Part shown: positions 7,167 through 15,436 of the stretch, piece after piece
Position numbering within the stretch: position 1 is the stretch's first letter
Layout: the number at the start of each line of letters is the position of its first letter
Origin: Bacteroidota bacterium
Lineage (GTDB): Bacteria > Bacteroidota > Ignavibacteria > SZUA-365
Assembly: GCA_018224415.1 (NCBI GenBank)
Contig: JAGTUZ010000277.1
Span: 1 to 21,880 of the forward strand
Length of the DNA: 21,880 bases
Direction: 5' to 3'
Notes under the pieces: generated by a model
Databases searched by the model: none
What the model saw: only the letters and a program-made list of their open reading frames with translations
Told to the model about the DNA's origin: nothing
Made by a program: the position numbers and the translations under genes

Positions 7167-8278
7167 GTGTAACGTCCGAACAATCCTACAAGTGAAACCA
7201 TCACGAGATAATACGGATGAATCAGTTCCGCCGCCAGCAGGTCGGCCGGACGCACGGGCTGTCGCAGCAGCGCGGCCGTGGCATTCAGGACGGCGGTATC
7301 CGCTGTAAGCTTGACGAGAAAAAATACCGCGGCCAGGGGAAGCGCCACGAGCGAGAAGAATGTCACCAGCGGCGCGGCGGCGGCGAACAGGAGAAAAACA
7401 AACAGCAGCACGAGAAAGGAGACGAAGCGTCCGTCGCTGTACTCCCGGCCTTTCGAGGCCCAGCGCACGCGCTGTGCCAGAAAGGCGCGCACGGTCGGCG
7501 CCGGCGCGGTACGCACGATGGCTTCCGGCCGCGTGACGAAGGATGCGCGTCCGCCGCACTCGTAGACGATGCGATGCAGCAGGAACTCGTCGTCGCCACT
7601 CTGCACGCCGTCGTTTCCGGCATATCCGTTTGCTTCGATGAATGCCTTCCGACGGTACGCGAGATTCGCCCCGTTGCACAGCCGCGGGTAGCCGATGCCG
7701 AAGAAACCGGCGCCCACTCCGACCAGACCGAGAAACTCCAGCGCCTGCAGCCGTCGGAAAAAGGTGCTCCGGTCGTTGTACACAACCGGCCCCGCAACGA
7801 TATCCGCTCCGTCGATGAACGGTGCCACCATGGCGTGCAACCACTCAGGATCGTGATGGCAGTCGGCGTCGGTCGTGATCACCACCTCGCCCTGCGCCGC
7901 CGCGACGCCCTCGGTCAACGCCGCCTTCTTGCCCTCCCCTGCCGTGGCGAGAATGCGGAAACGCGGGTCGTCCGCGATCGCTTCCCGCGCGATTCGCACG
8001 GTGTTGTCTTCGGAGTGATCATCGAGGACAATCACTTCGATCCGCCTGTTGTCATAGCACTGCGCACGCAGTGACGTCACGCAGGCGGCGATGTGCGTCG
8101 CTTCGTTGCGTGCCGGGACCAGCACCGTGACTGCGGGCAGGCGCGGGTCCTCATGGTGTGGCAATGGGGGGATGTCCACGCCGGCCAGGAAACGGATACC
8201 CGCGCGGATACGGAACAGGAAAAGGAGATAGACCGCCGTCAGCGCGGCGAACAACGTGAAAAAGGAGAACGCAATCAC
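7112..8278 (-). CDS. Membrane-bound family 2 glycosyltransferase
   Basis: The 388-residue protein has an N-terminal membrane segment (about 3-22), a GT-A catalytic domain, and hydrophobic C-terminal segments (about 286-325 and 350-367). GT2 motifs are in order: TVLVPARNEA (51-60), LDDHSEDN (85-92), the DxD-type TTDAD (135-139), GDDEF (228-232, acceptor-side base region) and QRVRW (269-273, the QxxRW motif of processive or membrane GT2 enzymes). It probably transfers a sugar from a nucleotide-sugar to a lipid or polymer acceptor at the inner membrane; donor and acceptor cannot be read from the sequence. Start is GTG 8278, whose GTGA overlaps the TGA of the upstream flippase-like gene by three bases, so translation is coupled. 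Neighbours with lipid-kinase and flippase-like functions suggest a glycolipid acceptor. Confidence 0.88.
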   Translation of the reverse strand: MIAFSFFTLFAALTAVYLLFLFRIRAGIRFLAGVDIPPLPHHEDPRLPAVTVLVPARNEATHIAACVTSLRAQCYDNRRIEVIVLDDHSEDNTVRIAREAIADDPRFRILATAGEGKKAALTEGVAAAQGEVVITTDADCHHDPEWLHAMVAPFIDGADIVAGPVVYNDRSTFFRRLQALEFLGLVGVGAGFFGIGYPRLCNGANLAYRRKAFIEANGYAGNDGVQSGDDEFLLHRIVYECGGRASFVTRPEAIVRTAPAPTVRAFLAQRVRWASKGREYSDGRFVSFLVLLFVFLLFAAAAPLVTFFSLVALPLAAVFFLVKLTADTAVLNATAALLRQPVRPADLLAAELIHPYYLVMVSLVGLFGRYTWKTRRIGSNRTSRSRRN

Positions 8279-9339
8279 GCGTCGCTCTCCGCCTGTGGTT
8301 CGGATGCCGGAGACATGCGCCGGCGGGCGGGCTTGATCCAGAGCAGAAGGACCAGTCCGGCAAGCGCGGGCAGCAGCAGGTTGACGGCGAACAGCAGCAG
8401 GGAGGCGTTGAATGCGGCGGCAGGAAGGATGCCGGCATGACCGAGAACGACCACGCTTGCGCCCTCGCGGATGCCGAGTTCCCCGAGAGTGACGGGGGGA
8501 ATGATGGTCTTGACGAGCATGATGGTGACGATGCCCGCCAGGGCGCTCAGGGGCTGGACGGGACCGAAGGCGGCAAGCAACAGAAAGAACTGCAGCAGGA
8601 ATGTCAGATAAAACAATCCGGAATATCCGATCAGGCGCAGCCGCTGCGGACGGTCGACGCCTCGCAGCATTTCGCGGAGTTCCGCCCATCGCTGTCGCAG
8701 CAATGCCCGCAATCCTGCACTGGTCGTGACGCTGCCGTGCGAGGACCGGACGGGAAAGGCGGTTGGGACAGAAGGGCTGGCGATCCCGGGCCGCAGCCGA
8801 AGCAGGAGTATTCCCACAGCCAACAGCAGAGCGGCTGCGGACAACAACAGCCAGAGCGACGAAGCATCCATGAACGGATGGCGCCAGGCGAACAGCAACA
8901 GTCCTGGCACGCCGATCGCAACGGTGACCAGCATGGTTGCGAACTTGTCGACCGCCGTGAGACCGACCAGCGCGAAAAGATCCACGGTGCGCAGTCCCTT
9001 CCCGCGGAAACCTGCGGCGCGTCCCCCAAATTCACCGAGACGCGCCGGCGTCACTACCCCGAACGTGAATCCGAGAAGCAATGATGCGCGGAGGTCGGAG
9101 GCGGGAACACCGGGAAAGCGGCTGTGCACGAGCAGGCGCCATTTGCACAACTGCAGCCAGAGATTCAGCGGCAATAGCAGCAGCGCGGCCAGCAACAGCA
9201 CGGGTTGTACCGAGTGCAGCAGAGGCAAGAGGGAATGCGATTTGATGGAGTCGGCAATCAGCAACAGAAGCGCCGCTGCCAGCAGCAGCTTCCCTCCCCA
9301 TTTCGCAACGCGGCGTATGTCCGTCCCCGGAAGCAGCAT
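8275..9339 (-). CDS. Lysylphosphatidylglycerol-synthase-TM-domain protein (MprF flippase-like, UPF0104)
   Basis: The 354-residue protein consists almost only of membrane helices, about eight to nine. Family marks are LQLCKWRLLV near residues 64-73, the segment LGFTFGVVTPARLGEFGGRAAGFRG near 87-111 with the conserved TPARLGE, and KTIIPPVTLGELGIREGASVVV near 268-289. This is the membrane part of MprF without the lysyl-transferase domain. Stand-alone members are usually found next to glycosyltransferases and are thought to move or bind lipids or lipid-linked sugars. ATG 9339 shares one base with the TGA of the DUF4837 gene (TGATG), and GTGA at the end overlaps the GT2 start. Direct coupling with GT2 points to a joint job in lipid glycosylation, which is inference. 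Confidence 0.82.
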   Translation of the reverse strand: MLLPGTDIRRVAKWGGKLLLAAALLLLIADSIKSHSLLPLLHSVQPVLLLAALLLLPLNLWLQLCKWRLLVHSRFPGVPASDLRASLLLGFTFGVVTPARLGEFGGRAAGFRGKGLRTVDLFALVGLTAVDKFATMLVTVAIGVPGLLLFAWRHPFMDASSLWLLLSAAALLLAVGILLLRLRPGIASPSVPTAFPVRSSHGSVTTSAGLRALLRQRWAELREMLRGVDRPQRLRLIGYSGLFYLTFLLQFFLLLAAFGPVQPLSALAGIVTIMLVKTIIPPVTLGELGIREGASVVVLGHAGILPAAAFNASLLLFAVNLLLPALAGLVLLLWIKPARRRMSPASEPQAESDA

Positions 9340-10418
9340 CACGATGCGGTCTTGCCGTCCTGCAAGGGACGTGTGCGAAGGGTCTTGATCATGACATCCA
9401 CGTCTTGGATGAGTTTTTTCTTTTCGTATTTCGGCGCGAACACCGAGCCTTCGATAAAATAGATGCGCTTCTGCTGTTCGTCGTAGAAAAGGTAGCTCAC
9501 GAACGGCCCGCCCATGGAATGATCGCTCATGCGCCACAGTCCCTTCATGCGAATGGCGAATCGGTCCTGGAAATTCACTTCGTCGAATTGCAGGTGATGC
9601 ACCGAGTCCACCACCACCCAGGCCGAATCGTCGTAGGTGCGGTAGAGAATTTCCGTCAGACGGTTGCGCGTCTCGTAAGCAAATTCGTTTGTGAGCAGTG
9701 CGGTGTTCGTCGTGTCGAGCCAGTGTACCATCAGCCAGCGCTCCGTCCCTGCGGGGGCCTGGCGACGCAGCAGCACGCTGTTGATTGCGGCACTGTCCTT
9801 GGCCACGAACCAGCTCTTGATTATCGTGAAGCTGAACCCATGCTCGTCGAGCAGGCGCTGTTCGATCTCCTCCTCGCGCGGCAGCGATCGCAAACGCGCG
9901 ATCTCGCGTTTGTCCCAGGCCTGTTTGAAATAGTATTCCAGCTGCTGGGCGTTCGCGGCCATGAAGTCGCGGAGATCCGCCATCGTGCGACCGGTCAGAT
10001 GCACCACGGTCTGGCCGCGATACCAGAGATCTTTCTGCACGAACACATGCTCCTTCCCTTCGCGCACCAGCACCTGTACGGATGAATCCAATGCCGACCG
10101 CATGTATTCTCCCATGCGGTTCTCTCCGTCCAGCGGAGCGATGATCAGGATGTTGCGTCCGCGATTGTGCTCAAGCAAAGCGGAAAGATTGTGCCGCCGG
10201 AGTTCGAACCAGGTTTCGGGCTGCGGTGTGAAAAAGGGCTGTCCGAAGGCATTGTCGATAACGTCCGACAGTTCCTCGTAATCGCTGCTGTCGGCAATAA
10301 CGGTAATGATGTCGTTGTCGCCGAGGGCTTCATTTTGTGTGGAGATGCCGCAGGAGGCGAGAAGCAGCAGCGTGGAGAGGAGCAGCAGCGTGGAGAGGAG
10401 CAGGAAGGGGGAACGCAT
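9339..10418 (-). CDS. DUF4837 family lipoprotein
   Basis: The 359-residue protein has a long hydrophobic signal sequence with lipobox LASC (Cys23), so it is probably a lipid-anchored envelope protein. The rest is soluble. The C-terminal stretch around 300-340 (SMGGPFVSYLFYDEQQ, then IYFIEGSVFAPKYEKKKL) is what I recognise as DUF4837, a Bacteroidota-centred family of unknown function. The signal peptide contains a recent-looking 18-bp tandem duplication that lengthens its hydrophobic core. It starts one base after the TGA of the lipid-kinase-like gene, and its own TGA overlaps the flippase-like gene start. Function is unknown; context suggests the envelope. Confidence 0.85.
   Translation of the reverse strand: MRSPFLLLSTLLLLSTLLLLASCGISTQNEALGDNDIITVIADSSDYEELSDVIDNAFGQPFFTPQPETWFELRRHNLSALLEHNRGRNILIIAPLDGENRMGEYMRSALDSSVQVLVREGKEHVFVQKDLWYRGQTVVHLTGRTMADLRDFMAANAQQLEYYFKQAWDKREIARLRSLPREEEIEQRLLDEHGFSFTIIKSWFVAKDSAAINSVLLRRQAPAGTERWLMVHWLDTTNTALLTNEFAYETRNRLTEILYRTYDDSAWVVVDSVHHLQFDEVNFQDRFAIRMKGLWRMSDHSMGGPFVSYLFYDEQQKRIYFIEGSVFAPKYEKKKLIQDVDVMIKTLRTRPLQDGKTAS
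10363..10398 (-). repeat. Tandem 18-bp duplication in the DUF4837 signal peptide
   Basis: Two identical, adjacent 18-base copies (10363-10380 and 10381-10398) begin with AGCAGCAGCG on the plus strand. On the minus strand they encode a doubled LSTLLL-type hexapeptide in the hydrophobic core of the signal sequence. The duplication keeps the frame and lengthens the core by six residues. Confidence 0.9.
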
Positions 10419-10419
10419 G

Positions 10420-11097
10420 TCAGCCGTCCAGAAGATAGATATTCAGTTCGGGAAGAAACAGGGCGTACATGAGCCACATTGCCAATCCGATGGCGACGGG
10501 AATGGCAAAGTTGTCGTCGATGATGTTGAAGGAAAACACTTCGGCCACAGCGCCAACGATGCCGGAGACCATTGCGATCACATATTCCGCCGCGATGTGC
10601 TGTACTTTCGGTGTGAAGAGAATGACAATGGCGGCGGAAACGATAAAGGCGCTGGTCCCTTCCAGCGTTTTGTCGTTGAACTTCTTCGTGCCGAAACGGC
10701 GTCCGATGAGTGCCGCGGTGGTGTCGGAGATGATCAGGATGGCGAAGGCCGTGATGGTGATCAGCTTCGGAAACACCAGCACGCAGAATACCGCGGAAAG
10801 AAGCACCCAGGTTGCGCCGTTGAGTGTCTTTTTCTGTTGCGTCTTTTCGTGTGCGCGCAACATGCGTCCGAAGACGCGCTGGTAGAGTTCGAAGCTCGGC
10901 TGGTGGAAGGTCCGAAGCAGATCGCCCACGAGAAAGGCCAGCATGAGCGGGACGAGGATGAGCAGGGCCGTGGATTGGGAAATAAAGTAATAGCCCACGG
11001 GGATGGAGAGGGACATCATGTGAATGCCCTTGCGGATCAGCTCGTACTGGAACGACACATTCTGTCCGGCGGCCTCGACCGACTGCGGTTCGCTCAT
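10420..11097 (-). CDS. CTP-dependent polyprenol/phytol/diacylglycerol kinase-like membrane protein (SEC59/DGK1/VTE5 type)
   Basis: The 225-residue integral membrane protein shows the motifs of the dolichol/phytol/diacylglycerol kinase group: RKGIHM (22-27), LVGDLLR (56-62), ISDTTAALIGRRFGTKK (123-139), KTLEGTSAF (143-151) and DDNFAIP (194-200). The fold is shared with CDP-diacylglycerol synthase, but the size and the KTLEG/DDN motifs favour a lipid-alcohol kinase that uses CTP. The substrate (polyprenol, diacylglycerol or another alcohol) is open. Its ATG overlaps the ftsH TGA (ATGA), and the DUF4837 gene starts one base after its TGA. In this operon it could supply a phosphorylated lipid carrier for the GT2 enzyme downstream, which is inference. 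Confidence 0.8.
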   Translation of the reverse strand: MSEPQSVEAAGQNVSFQYELIRKGIHMMSLSIPVGYYFISQSTALLILVPLMLAFLVGDLLRTFHQPSFELYQRVFGRMLRAHEKTQQKKTLNGATWVLLSAVFCVLVFPKLITITAFAILIISDTTAALIGRRFGTKKFNDKTLEGTSAFIVSAAIVILFTPKVQHIAAEYVIAMVSGIVGAVAEVFSFNIIDDNFAIPVAIGLAMWLMYALFLPELNIYLLDG

Positions 11098-13379
11098 GCG
11101 CGGTCGTCCTTCTGCTGTTCCTCATCGTCTTTCGGCTGTCCGTCAGTTTCTTTCGGCTGTCCGTCAGTTTCTTTCGGCTGTCCGTCAGTTTCTTTCGGCT
11201 GCCCGTCAGTTTCTTTCGGCTGCCCGTCAGTTTCCATGTCGCCCGGTTGCCGCTCGGCCTCTTCACGTTTCTGGATTTCCTCGACGGCCTTCCGGATTTT
11301 CTGCGAGCGCTCCTCGTCGATGCGCAGCCGCTCCTCTCCTTCTTTCAGCGCGTCGCCGCCGCCATTGCCGGAAATCTTTTTCGGTGGCAGCGGCTCGCCG
11401 CGCAGCACGGTGTCGATCTCCTCGCTGTCGAGGATTTCGCGCTCGAGCAGCGCCTCGGAGAGACGATCGAGCGTTTCGCGGTGCTCGGACAGAATATCCT
11501 CCGCCCGCTGCATGCCGCGGGTCACGATGTCGCGCACGGCATCATCGATGGCCATGGCAGTCTGCTCGCTGTAGTCGCGATGCTGTGCGATCTCCCGTCC
11601 GAGGAAAATCTCCTCCTGCTTCGACCCGAAGGTGAGCGGCCCGAGCGCACTCATACCCCACTCGCAGACCATCTTCCGGGCGAGCGACGTCGCACGTTCG
11701 ATGTCGTTGCCGGCACCGGTGGTCAGCTCGCCGAACACCAGCATCTCGGCCGCGCGTCCGCCCATGGCGTAGGTGATCATCGCCTCGAGATAGGGCTTGG
11801 AGTACGTATGCTTCTCGTCGATGGGCAGGTAGGTTGTCACACCAAGCGCGCGGCCGCGGGGAATGATCGTGACCTTGTGCACGGGATCGGCCTCGGGAAT
11901 CATCTTTGCCACAAGCACGTGTCCCGCCTCGTGATAGGCGGTCATGCGCTTCTCGGCATCGGAAATGATGAGGCTCTTGCGTTCCATGCCCATCATGATC
12001 TTGTCTTTCGCCTCCTCGAAATCGCGCATGCAGACGGTCTTCTGGTCGCGTCGCGCTGCCATGAGGGCGGCCTCGTTGACCAGGTTCGCCAGTTCGGCGC
12101 CTGCCAGACCGGGGGTCCCCTTCGCCAGCGTCTCAATATCCACATCCGGATCGAGGGGAATCTTGCGCGTGTGCACCTTGAGAATGCCGACGCGGCCCTT
12201 GACGTCGGGACGGTCGACCACGATCTGCCTGTCGAAGCGTCCGGGACGCAGCAGCGCAGGGTCGAGGACGTCAGGACGGTTGGTGGCGGCGATGATGATC
12301 ACCGTGGAACCCTGTTCGAAACCGTCCATCTCCACCAACAGCTGATTGAGCGTCTGCTCGCGCTCGTCGTGCCCGCCGCCGAGTCCCGCACCACGCTGGC
12401 GGCCGACGGCATCGATCTCGTCGATGAACACGATGCAGGGAGAATTTTTCTTTGCGTTCTCGAACAGGTCGCGCACGCGACTGGCGCCGACGCCCACGAA
12501 CATCTCGACGAACTCCGCACCGGAGATGGAGAAAAACGGGACCCCGGCCTCGCCCGCGACGGCACGCGCCAGAAGGGTCTTGCCCGTTCCCGGAGGACCC
12601 AGCAGGAGCACACCGCGGGGGATCTTCCCACCGAGTCGCTGGAATTTATCCGGTTCCTTCAGGAACTCGATGACTTCCTGCAGCTCGAATTTCGCCTCGT
12701 CCGCACCGGCCACATCGGAGAAATTGACCCGAATAGTGTTTTCATTGATCATGCGGGCTTTGCTCTTTCCGAAGGAGAACAGTCCCTTCGGCCCCCCGCC
12801 CGCACCGGCCTGCATGCGGCGCATGAAAAACAGCCACACGCCGATAATGATGATCCAGGGCAGAAAGGTGATCAGGGTCTGTGTCCAGAGCGAGTCTTTC
12901 TCCTCGAACGTCACCTCGATCCCACGTTCGATCCATTCGCGCTGGAGTTCTGTATCGACCGCACCGAGCGTAACGAGAAATTCGGAAGACGTCATCGACT
13001 TGCCGTCCTTCGTCTTCAGCGGCAGTTTCGCGTTGAGCGTCCCTACCATCTCGTAATCGTTGAGATTCGACTTCTTCACCACGACTTTGAGAATGCGCAC
13101 TTCGGTACCGTCGACGGTTTCCGTCTGTCCCGTTAGCAGTTCCTGATACCTGGAGTAGGTGATCTCCGGCATCTCGTCCTGGGGATTGAACATGTTGATC
13201 GCCACGAGGACGAGCACCATGACAAGCAGCCAGGTGAGAATGACCTTGGAATACCGCGTCCAGTTATTCTCTTCCGGTGGTTTCGGCGACGGCCGGGGAT
13301 TGCGTCGTGGTGCGGGGCGCTTGCCCTCGTCGTCGTCATTGCCGGCCATCTGCCAGCGGGGAGTATTGGGTTCTTGCAT
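11094..13379 (-). CDS. ftsH: ATP-dependent zinc metalloprotease FtsH
   Basis: The 761-residue membrane AAA+ protease degrades misassembled membrane proteins and regulatory proteins. In order: a Pro/Arg-rich cytosolic N-terminus (1-43), TM1 (about 45-63), a periplasmic domain, TM2 (about 167-186), Walker A GPPGTGKT (261-268), Walker B IVFIDE (316-321), the second region of homology TNRPDVLDPALLRPGRFDRQ (366-385), the zinc motif HEAGH (483-487) and the third zinc ligand Asp559 in GAGNDIERA. After the protease domain comes a charged helix and then five perfect ETDGQPK heptads (716-750) and an acidic end, far longer than E. coli FtsH (644-647 residues). ATG 13379 has no clear Shine-Dalgarno; the in-frame ATG at 13349 (MAGNDDDEG) is an alternative. 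It follows hpt by 21 noncoding bases and overlaps the kinase-like gene by four. Confidence 0.97.
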   Translation of the reverse strand: MQEPNTPRWQMAGNDDDEGKRPAPRRNPRPSPKPPEENNWTRYSKVILTWLLVMVLVLVAINMFNPQDEMPEITYSRYQELLTGQTETVDGTEVRILKVVVKKSNLNDYEMVGTLNAKLPLKTKDGKSMTSSEFLVTLGAVDTELQREWIERGIEVTFEEKDSLWTQTLITFLPWIIIIGVWLFFMRRMQAGAGGGPKGLFSFGKSKARMINENTIRVNFSDVAGADEAKFELQEVIEFLKEPDKFQRLGGKIPRGVLLLGPPGTGKTLLARAVAGEAGVPFFSISGAEFVEMFVGVGASRVRDLFENAKKNSPCIVFIDEIDAVGRQRGAGLGGGHDEREQTLNQLLVEMDGFEQGSTVIIIAATNRPDVLDPALLRPGRFDRQIVVDRPDVKGRVGILKVHTRKIPLDPDVDIETLAKGTPGLAGAELANLVNEAALMAARRDQKTVCMRDFEEAKDKIMMGMERKSLIISDAEKRMTAYHEAGHVLVAKMIPEADPVHKVTIIPRGRALGVTTYLPIDEKHTYSKPYLEAMITYAMGGRAAEMLVFGELTTGAGNDIERATSLARKMVCEWGMSALGPLTFGSKQEEIFLGREIAQHRDYSEQTAMAIDDAVRDIVTRGMQRAEDILSEHRETLDRLSEALLEREILDSEEIDTVLRGEPLPPKKISGNGGGDALKEGEERLRIDEERSQKIRKAVEEIQKREEAERQPGDMETDGQPKETDGQPKETDGQPKETDGQPKETDGQPKDDEEQQKDDRA
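11130..11234 (-). repeat. Five tandem 21-bp repeats encoding (ETDGQPK)5 at the FtsH C-terminus
   Basis: Five adjacent 21-base units start at 11130, 11151, 11172, 11193 and 11214. Units at 11130-11192 are identical; those at 11193-11234 share one synonymous change (TGCCC for TGTCC). All keep the protein heptad ETDGQPK, so the array expanded in frame and recently. The one base difference orders the expansion into two blocks. Confidence 0.95.
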
Positions 13380-13400
13380 GGAGGATATTGGACGTAAGTG

Positions 13401-13976
13401 TTATGCGTGTTCTAAGGCACCGTCGAGGATGTATATCGCCGGCAGGTTGCGCGCTTTCTGCGCGTAGTCGAGCCCGAAGCCGACCACGAAGCGGGGTGGA
13501 ATCTCGAATCCGACGTAATCCAGCGCGTGGGCGATTTTCGTGCTCTCGGGCTTGTGAAGCAATGTAACAATTTTCAGGGACGCGGGGTGCTTTTCCGCGA
13601 TCCACTTCTTCATATAATCGATTGAAAACCCGGTGTCAACAATGTCCTCAACCAGCACGATGTTCCGCCCTTCGACCTGGCAGCTGAGGTCCTTGACCAG
13701 CCGTACTTCGCCTGAGGAGATCTTCCTCTCTCCGTAGCTGCTCAGCTTCATGAAGTCGACCTCGCAGTCGATGGTGATCTGCCGGACCAGATCGGCGAAA
13801 AACATGAATGCGCCGTTGAGCACGCAGATGAAAATCGGGGTCTGCCCTTCCATTTCGCGGTTGATTTGTCCGGCCAGTTCGCTGATGCGTGACTGCAAAC
13901 GTTCGAGCGAGATGTACGGGATGAATTCGTCACCCTGGATGGTGATACGGTCGGGGATGCGGAGGTCTGGCGTCAT
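13401..13976 (-). CDS. hpt: Hypoxanthine phosphoribosyltransferase
   Basis: The 191-residue purine-salvage enzyme makes IMP or GMP from hypoxanthine or guanine and PRPP. The type I PRTase features are clear: NGAFMF (54-59), the flexible loop SSYGERKISSGEVRLVKDL (79-97), and the PRPP loop VLVEDIVDTG (107-116), followed by TLLHKPES and FVVGFGLDYAQKARNLPAIYIL near the C-terminus. Length is typical. ATG 13976 overlaps the tilS TGA (ATGA), and the family N-terminus begins there; the frame stays open upstream only as a tilS shadow. The tilS-hpt-ftsH order is conserved in many bacteria, which supports all three calls. Confidence 0.96.
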   Translation of the reverse strand: MTPDLRIPDRITIQGDEFIPYISLERLQSRISELAGQINREMEGQTPIFICVLNGAFMFFADLVRQITIDCEVDFMKLSSYGERKISSGEVRLVKDLSCQVEGRNIVLVEDIVDTGFSIDYMKKWIAEKHPASLKIVTLLHKPESTKIAHALDYVGFEIPPRFVVGFGLDYAQKARNLPAIYILDGALEHA

Positions 13977-15436
13977 ACGGTATCGCGATCGTTGGTGGAA
14001 TAACGGAGCCGGCAGAATCGGGTGCTCCCGGCGTGCAGGGCGGCATGCTGTGCGAGACGCACGCCGCATACCCAAATGATGCCGCACGGCCCCTCGAGCA
14101 CGGGAATGCGTTGTCGCTGCGGCAGGGTGACACCTCTGTCGGAAAGAAACATTCCCACGTTTTTTTCCCTGCCAAAACCGAAGGGCTCGAAACGGTCTGT
14201 AGGTATCCACGTCCTCAGTCGCCAGGATGCACCTACCGCATCGAGATCAACGATTTCCTCGAAGGGATCGTCCACCGGCAGCGATGGATGGCGCGGGCCG
14301 ACATCCTTTGCAGTGGCATCCTCTGTAGTGGCGTCCGTTGCATTCGGGGACGGCAGTTCCTCGGCTGTGAACGTCCATTTGCCCCAGCGGATGCGGCACC
14401 CAGGCGCCGCCTCGGTGTCTTCGGGCTGAGGCGTGGCAGGCAGAAGCCGGAGTCCGTCTCCTGTACGGAGTGCACGGATACCGCGTGAAAGCTGCCGGAC
14501 CGATCCGGGCGTCCCGGAAAGCAGGTCATGCAGGAGAAACGCGTCGCGGAGCGATGGCATGCTCACACCCGTTTGGCGAAGGGCCAAACGGCAAACTATC
14601 AATTTCTCAAATTCGGAGCTGGCATTCAAGGACATTTCCCGCACCACGACGGCTTCCCCGTCGAATTCGACAGCGGCATTCCATGACAACTCCATTTCCT
14701 GCAGGAAGCCGGCGAGCATTCCGTAGAGACGTGCACTCTCGCCGAGCGCTGCCACCCAGCCGGGACCAAACACCGACGACACGGCCGGACTAACGTGATG
14801 CCGGATCGCGTTGCGCCGGTAATCGTCTGTGGCATTGGACGGATCCTCCAGCCATTCAATGGCATTGGCTGCAGCGTAGGCAGCGATGGAGTCCGCCGGA
14901 ATCTCGAGCAACGGACGCGCCACACGTTCCCTCACGGGCCGGATTCCTGCGAGTCCGTCGGGACCGGCGCCGCGCAGGAAATGCGCGAGCAACGTCTCGG
15001 CCTGGTCGTGCGCGTGATGCGCGGTCAGGACGATGTCGGCCGCAGATTCCGCGCGCATTTGCTCCAGCGCCGCGTAGCGAAGACGCCGCGCGGCGTCCTG
15101 CAGCGAGGCGCCGCTTCGCAGCATTTCTCCCCGTACATCCACCCGGCTCTGGAGGAATCCCGCCTCGAACTCCCGCGCCAACGAATGAACAAATGCCACC
15201 TCGTGATCGGCCTCTTCCCGCAGCCCGTGATGTACCGTGGCCAGAGTCAGGCGGACGTGCCACTTGCGCGCGATGCTGCTGGCGATGTATGCGAGCACGG
15301 TGGAATCACGCCCGCCACTCGCCGCGACAAGTAAATGCGTCCCCGGATGCTTCTCCGTTCCCGGCACAAGCAATCCCCGCGTGCGGAGAAATTCCACCAC
15401 ACGTGCTTCGAGATGTCCGGGATCGCGAAGCATCAT
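13973..15436 (-). CDS. tilS: tRNA(Ile)-lysidine synthase
   Basis: The 487-residue N-type ATP pyrophosphatase modifies C34 of tRNA-Ile(CAU) to lysidine. Motifs are the P-loop SGGRDS (40-45), VHHGLREEA (68-76), AHHAHDQAETLL (139-150) with H/D ligands, and LEDPSNATDDYRRNAIRH (196-213). The C-terminal TilS domain is at about 395-487 (RLRTWIPTDRFEPFGF and IIWVCGVR). Between the middle and C-terminal domains lies a low-complexity linker (about 362-380, NATDATTEDATAKD) that looks expanded by short repeats. Two ATGs stand side by side; the first (15436) overlaps the TGA of the upstream gene as ATGA, so translation is probably coupled. Its TGA in turn overlaps hpt. This is an essential modification in most bacteria. 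Confidence 0.96.
   Translation of the reverse strand: MMLRDPGHLEARVVEFLRTRGLLVPGTEKHPGTHLLVAASGGRDSTVLAYIASSIARKWHVRLTLATVHHGLREEADHEVAFVHSLAREFEAGFLQSRVDVRGEMLRSGASLQDAARRLRYAALEQMRAESAADIVLTAHHAHDQAETLLAHFLRGAGPDGLAGIRPVRERVARPLLEIPADSIAAYAAANAIEWLEDPSNATDDYRRNAIRHHVSPAVSSVFGPGWVAALGESARLYGMLAGFLQEMELSWNAAVEFDGEAVVVREMSLNASSEFEKLIVCRLALRQTGVSMPSLRDAFLLHDLLSGTPGSVRQLSRGIRALRTGDGLRLLPATPQPEDTEAAPGCRIRWGKWTFTAEELPSPNATDATTEDATAKDVGPRHPSLPVDDPFEEIVDLDAVGASWRLRTWIPTDRFEPFGFGREKNVGMFLSDRGVTLPQRQRIPVLEGPCGIIWVCGVRLAQHAALHAGSTRFCRLRYSTNDRDTV

Noticed and set aside
10420..11097. Phosphatidate cytidylyltransferase (CdsA)
   Set aside because: The protein lacks the long CdsA signature and matches the KTLEG and DDN motifs of the SEC59/DGK1/VTE5 kinases better.
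11130..11234. CRISPR-like array
   Set aside because: The 21-bp units are contiguous with no spacers and encode an in-frame heptad repeat of FtsH.
11247..13136. 629-codon open frame antisense to ftsH
   Set aside because: FtsH on the minus strand is unambiguous; the antisense frame is a by-product of GC-rich codon use and has no domain.
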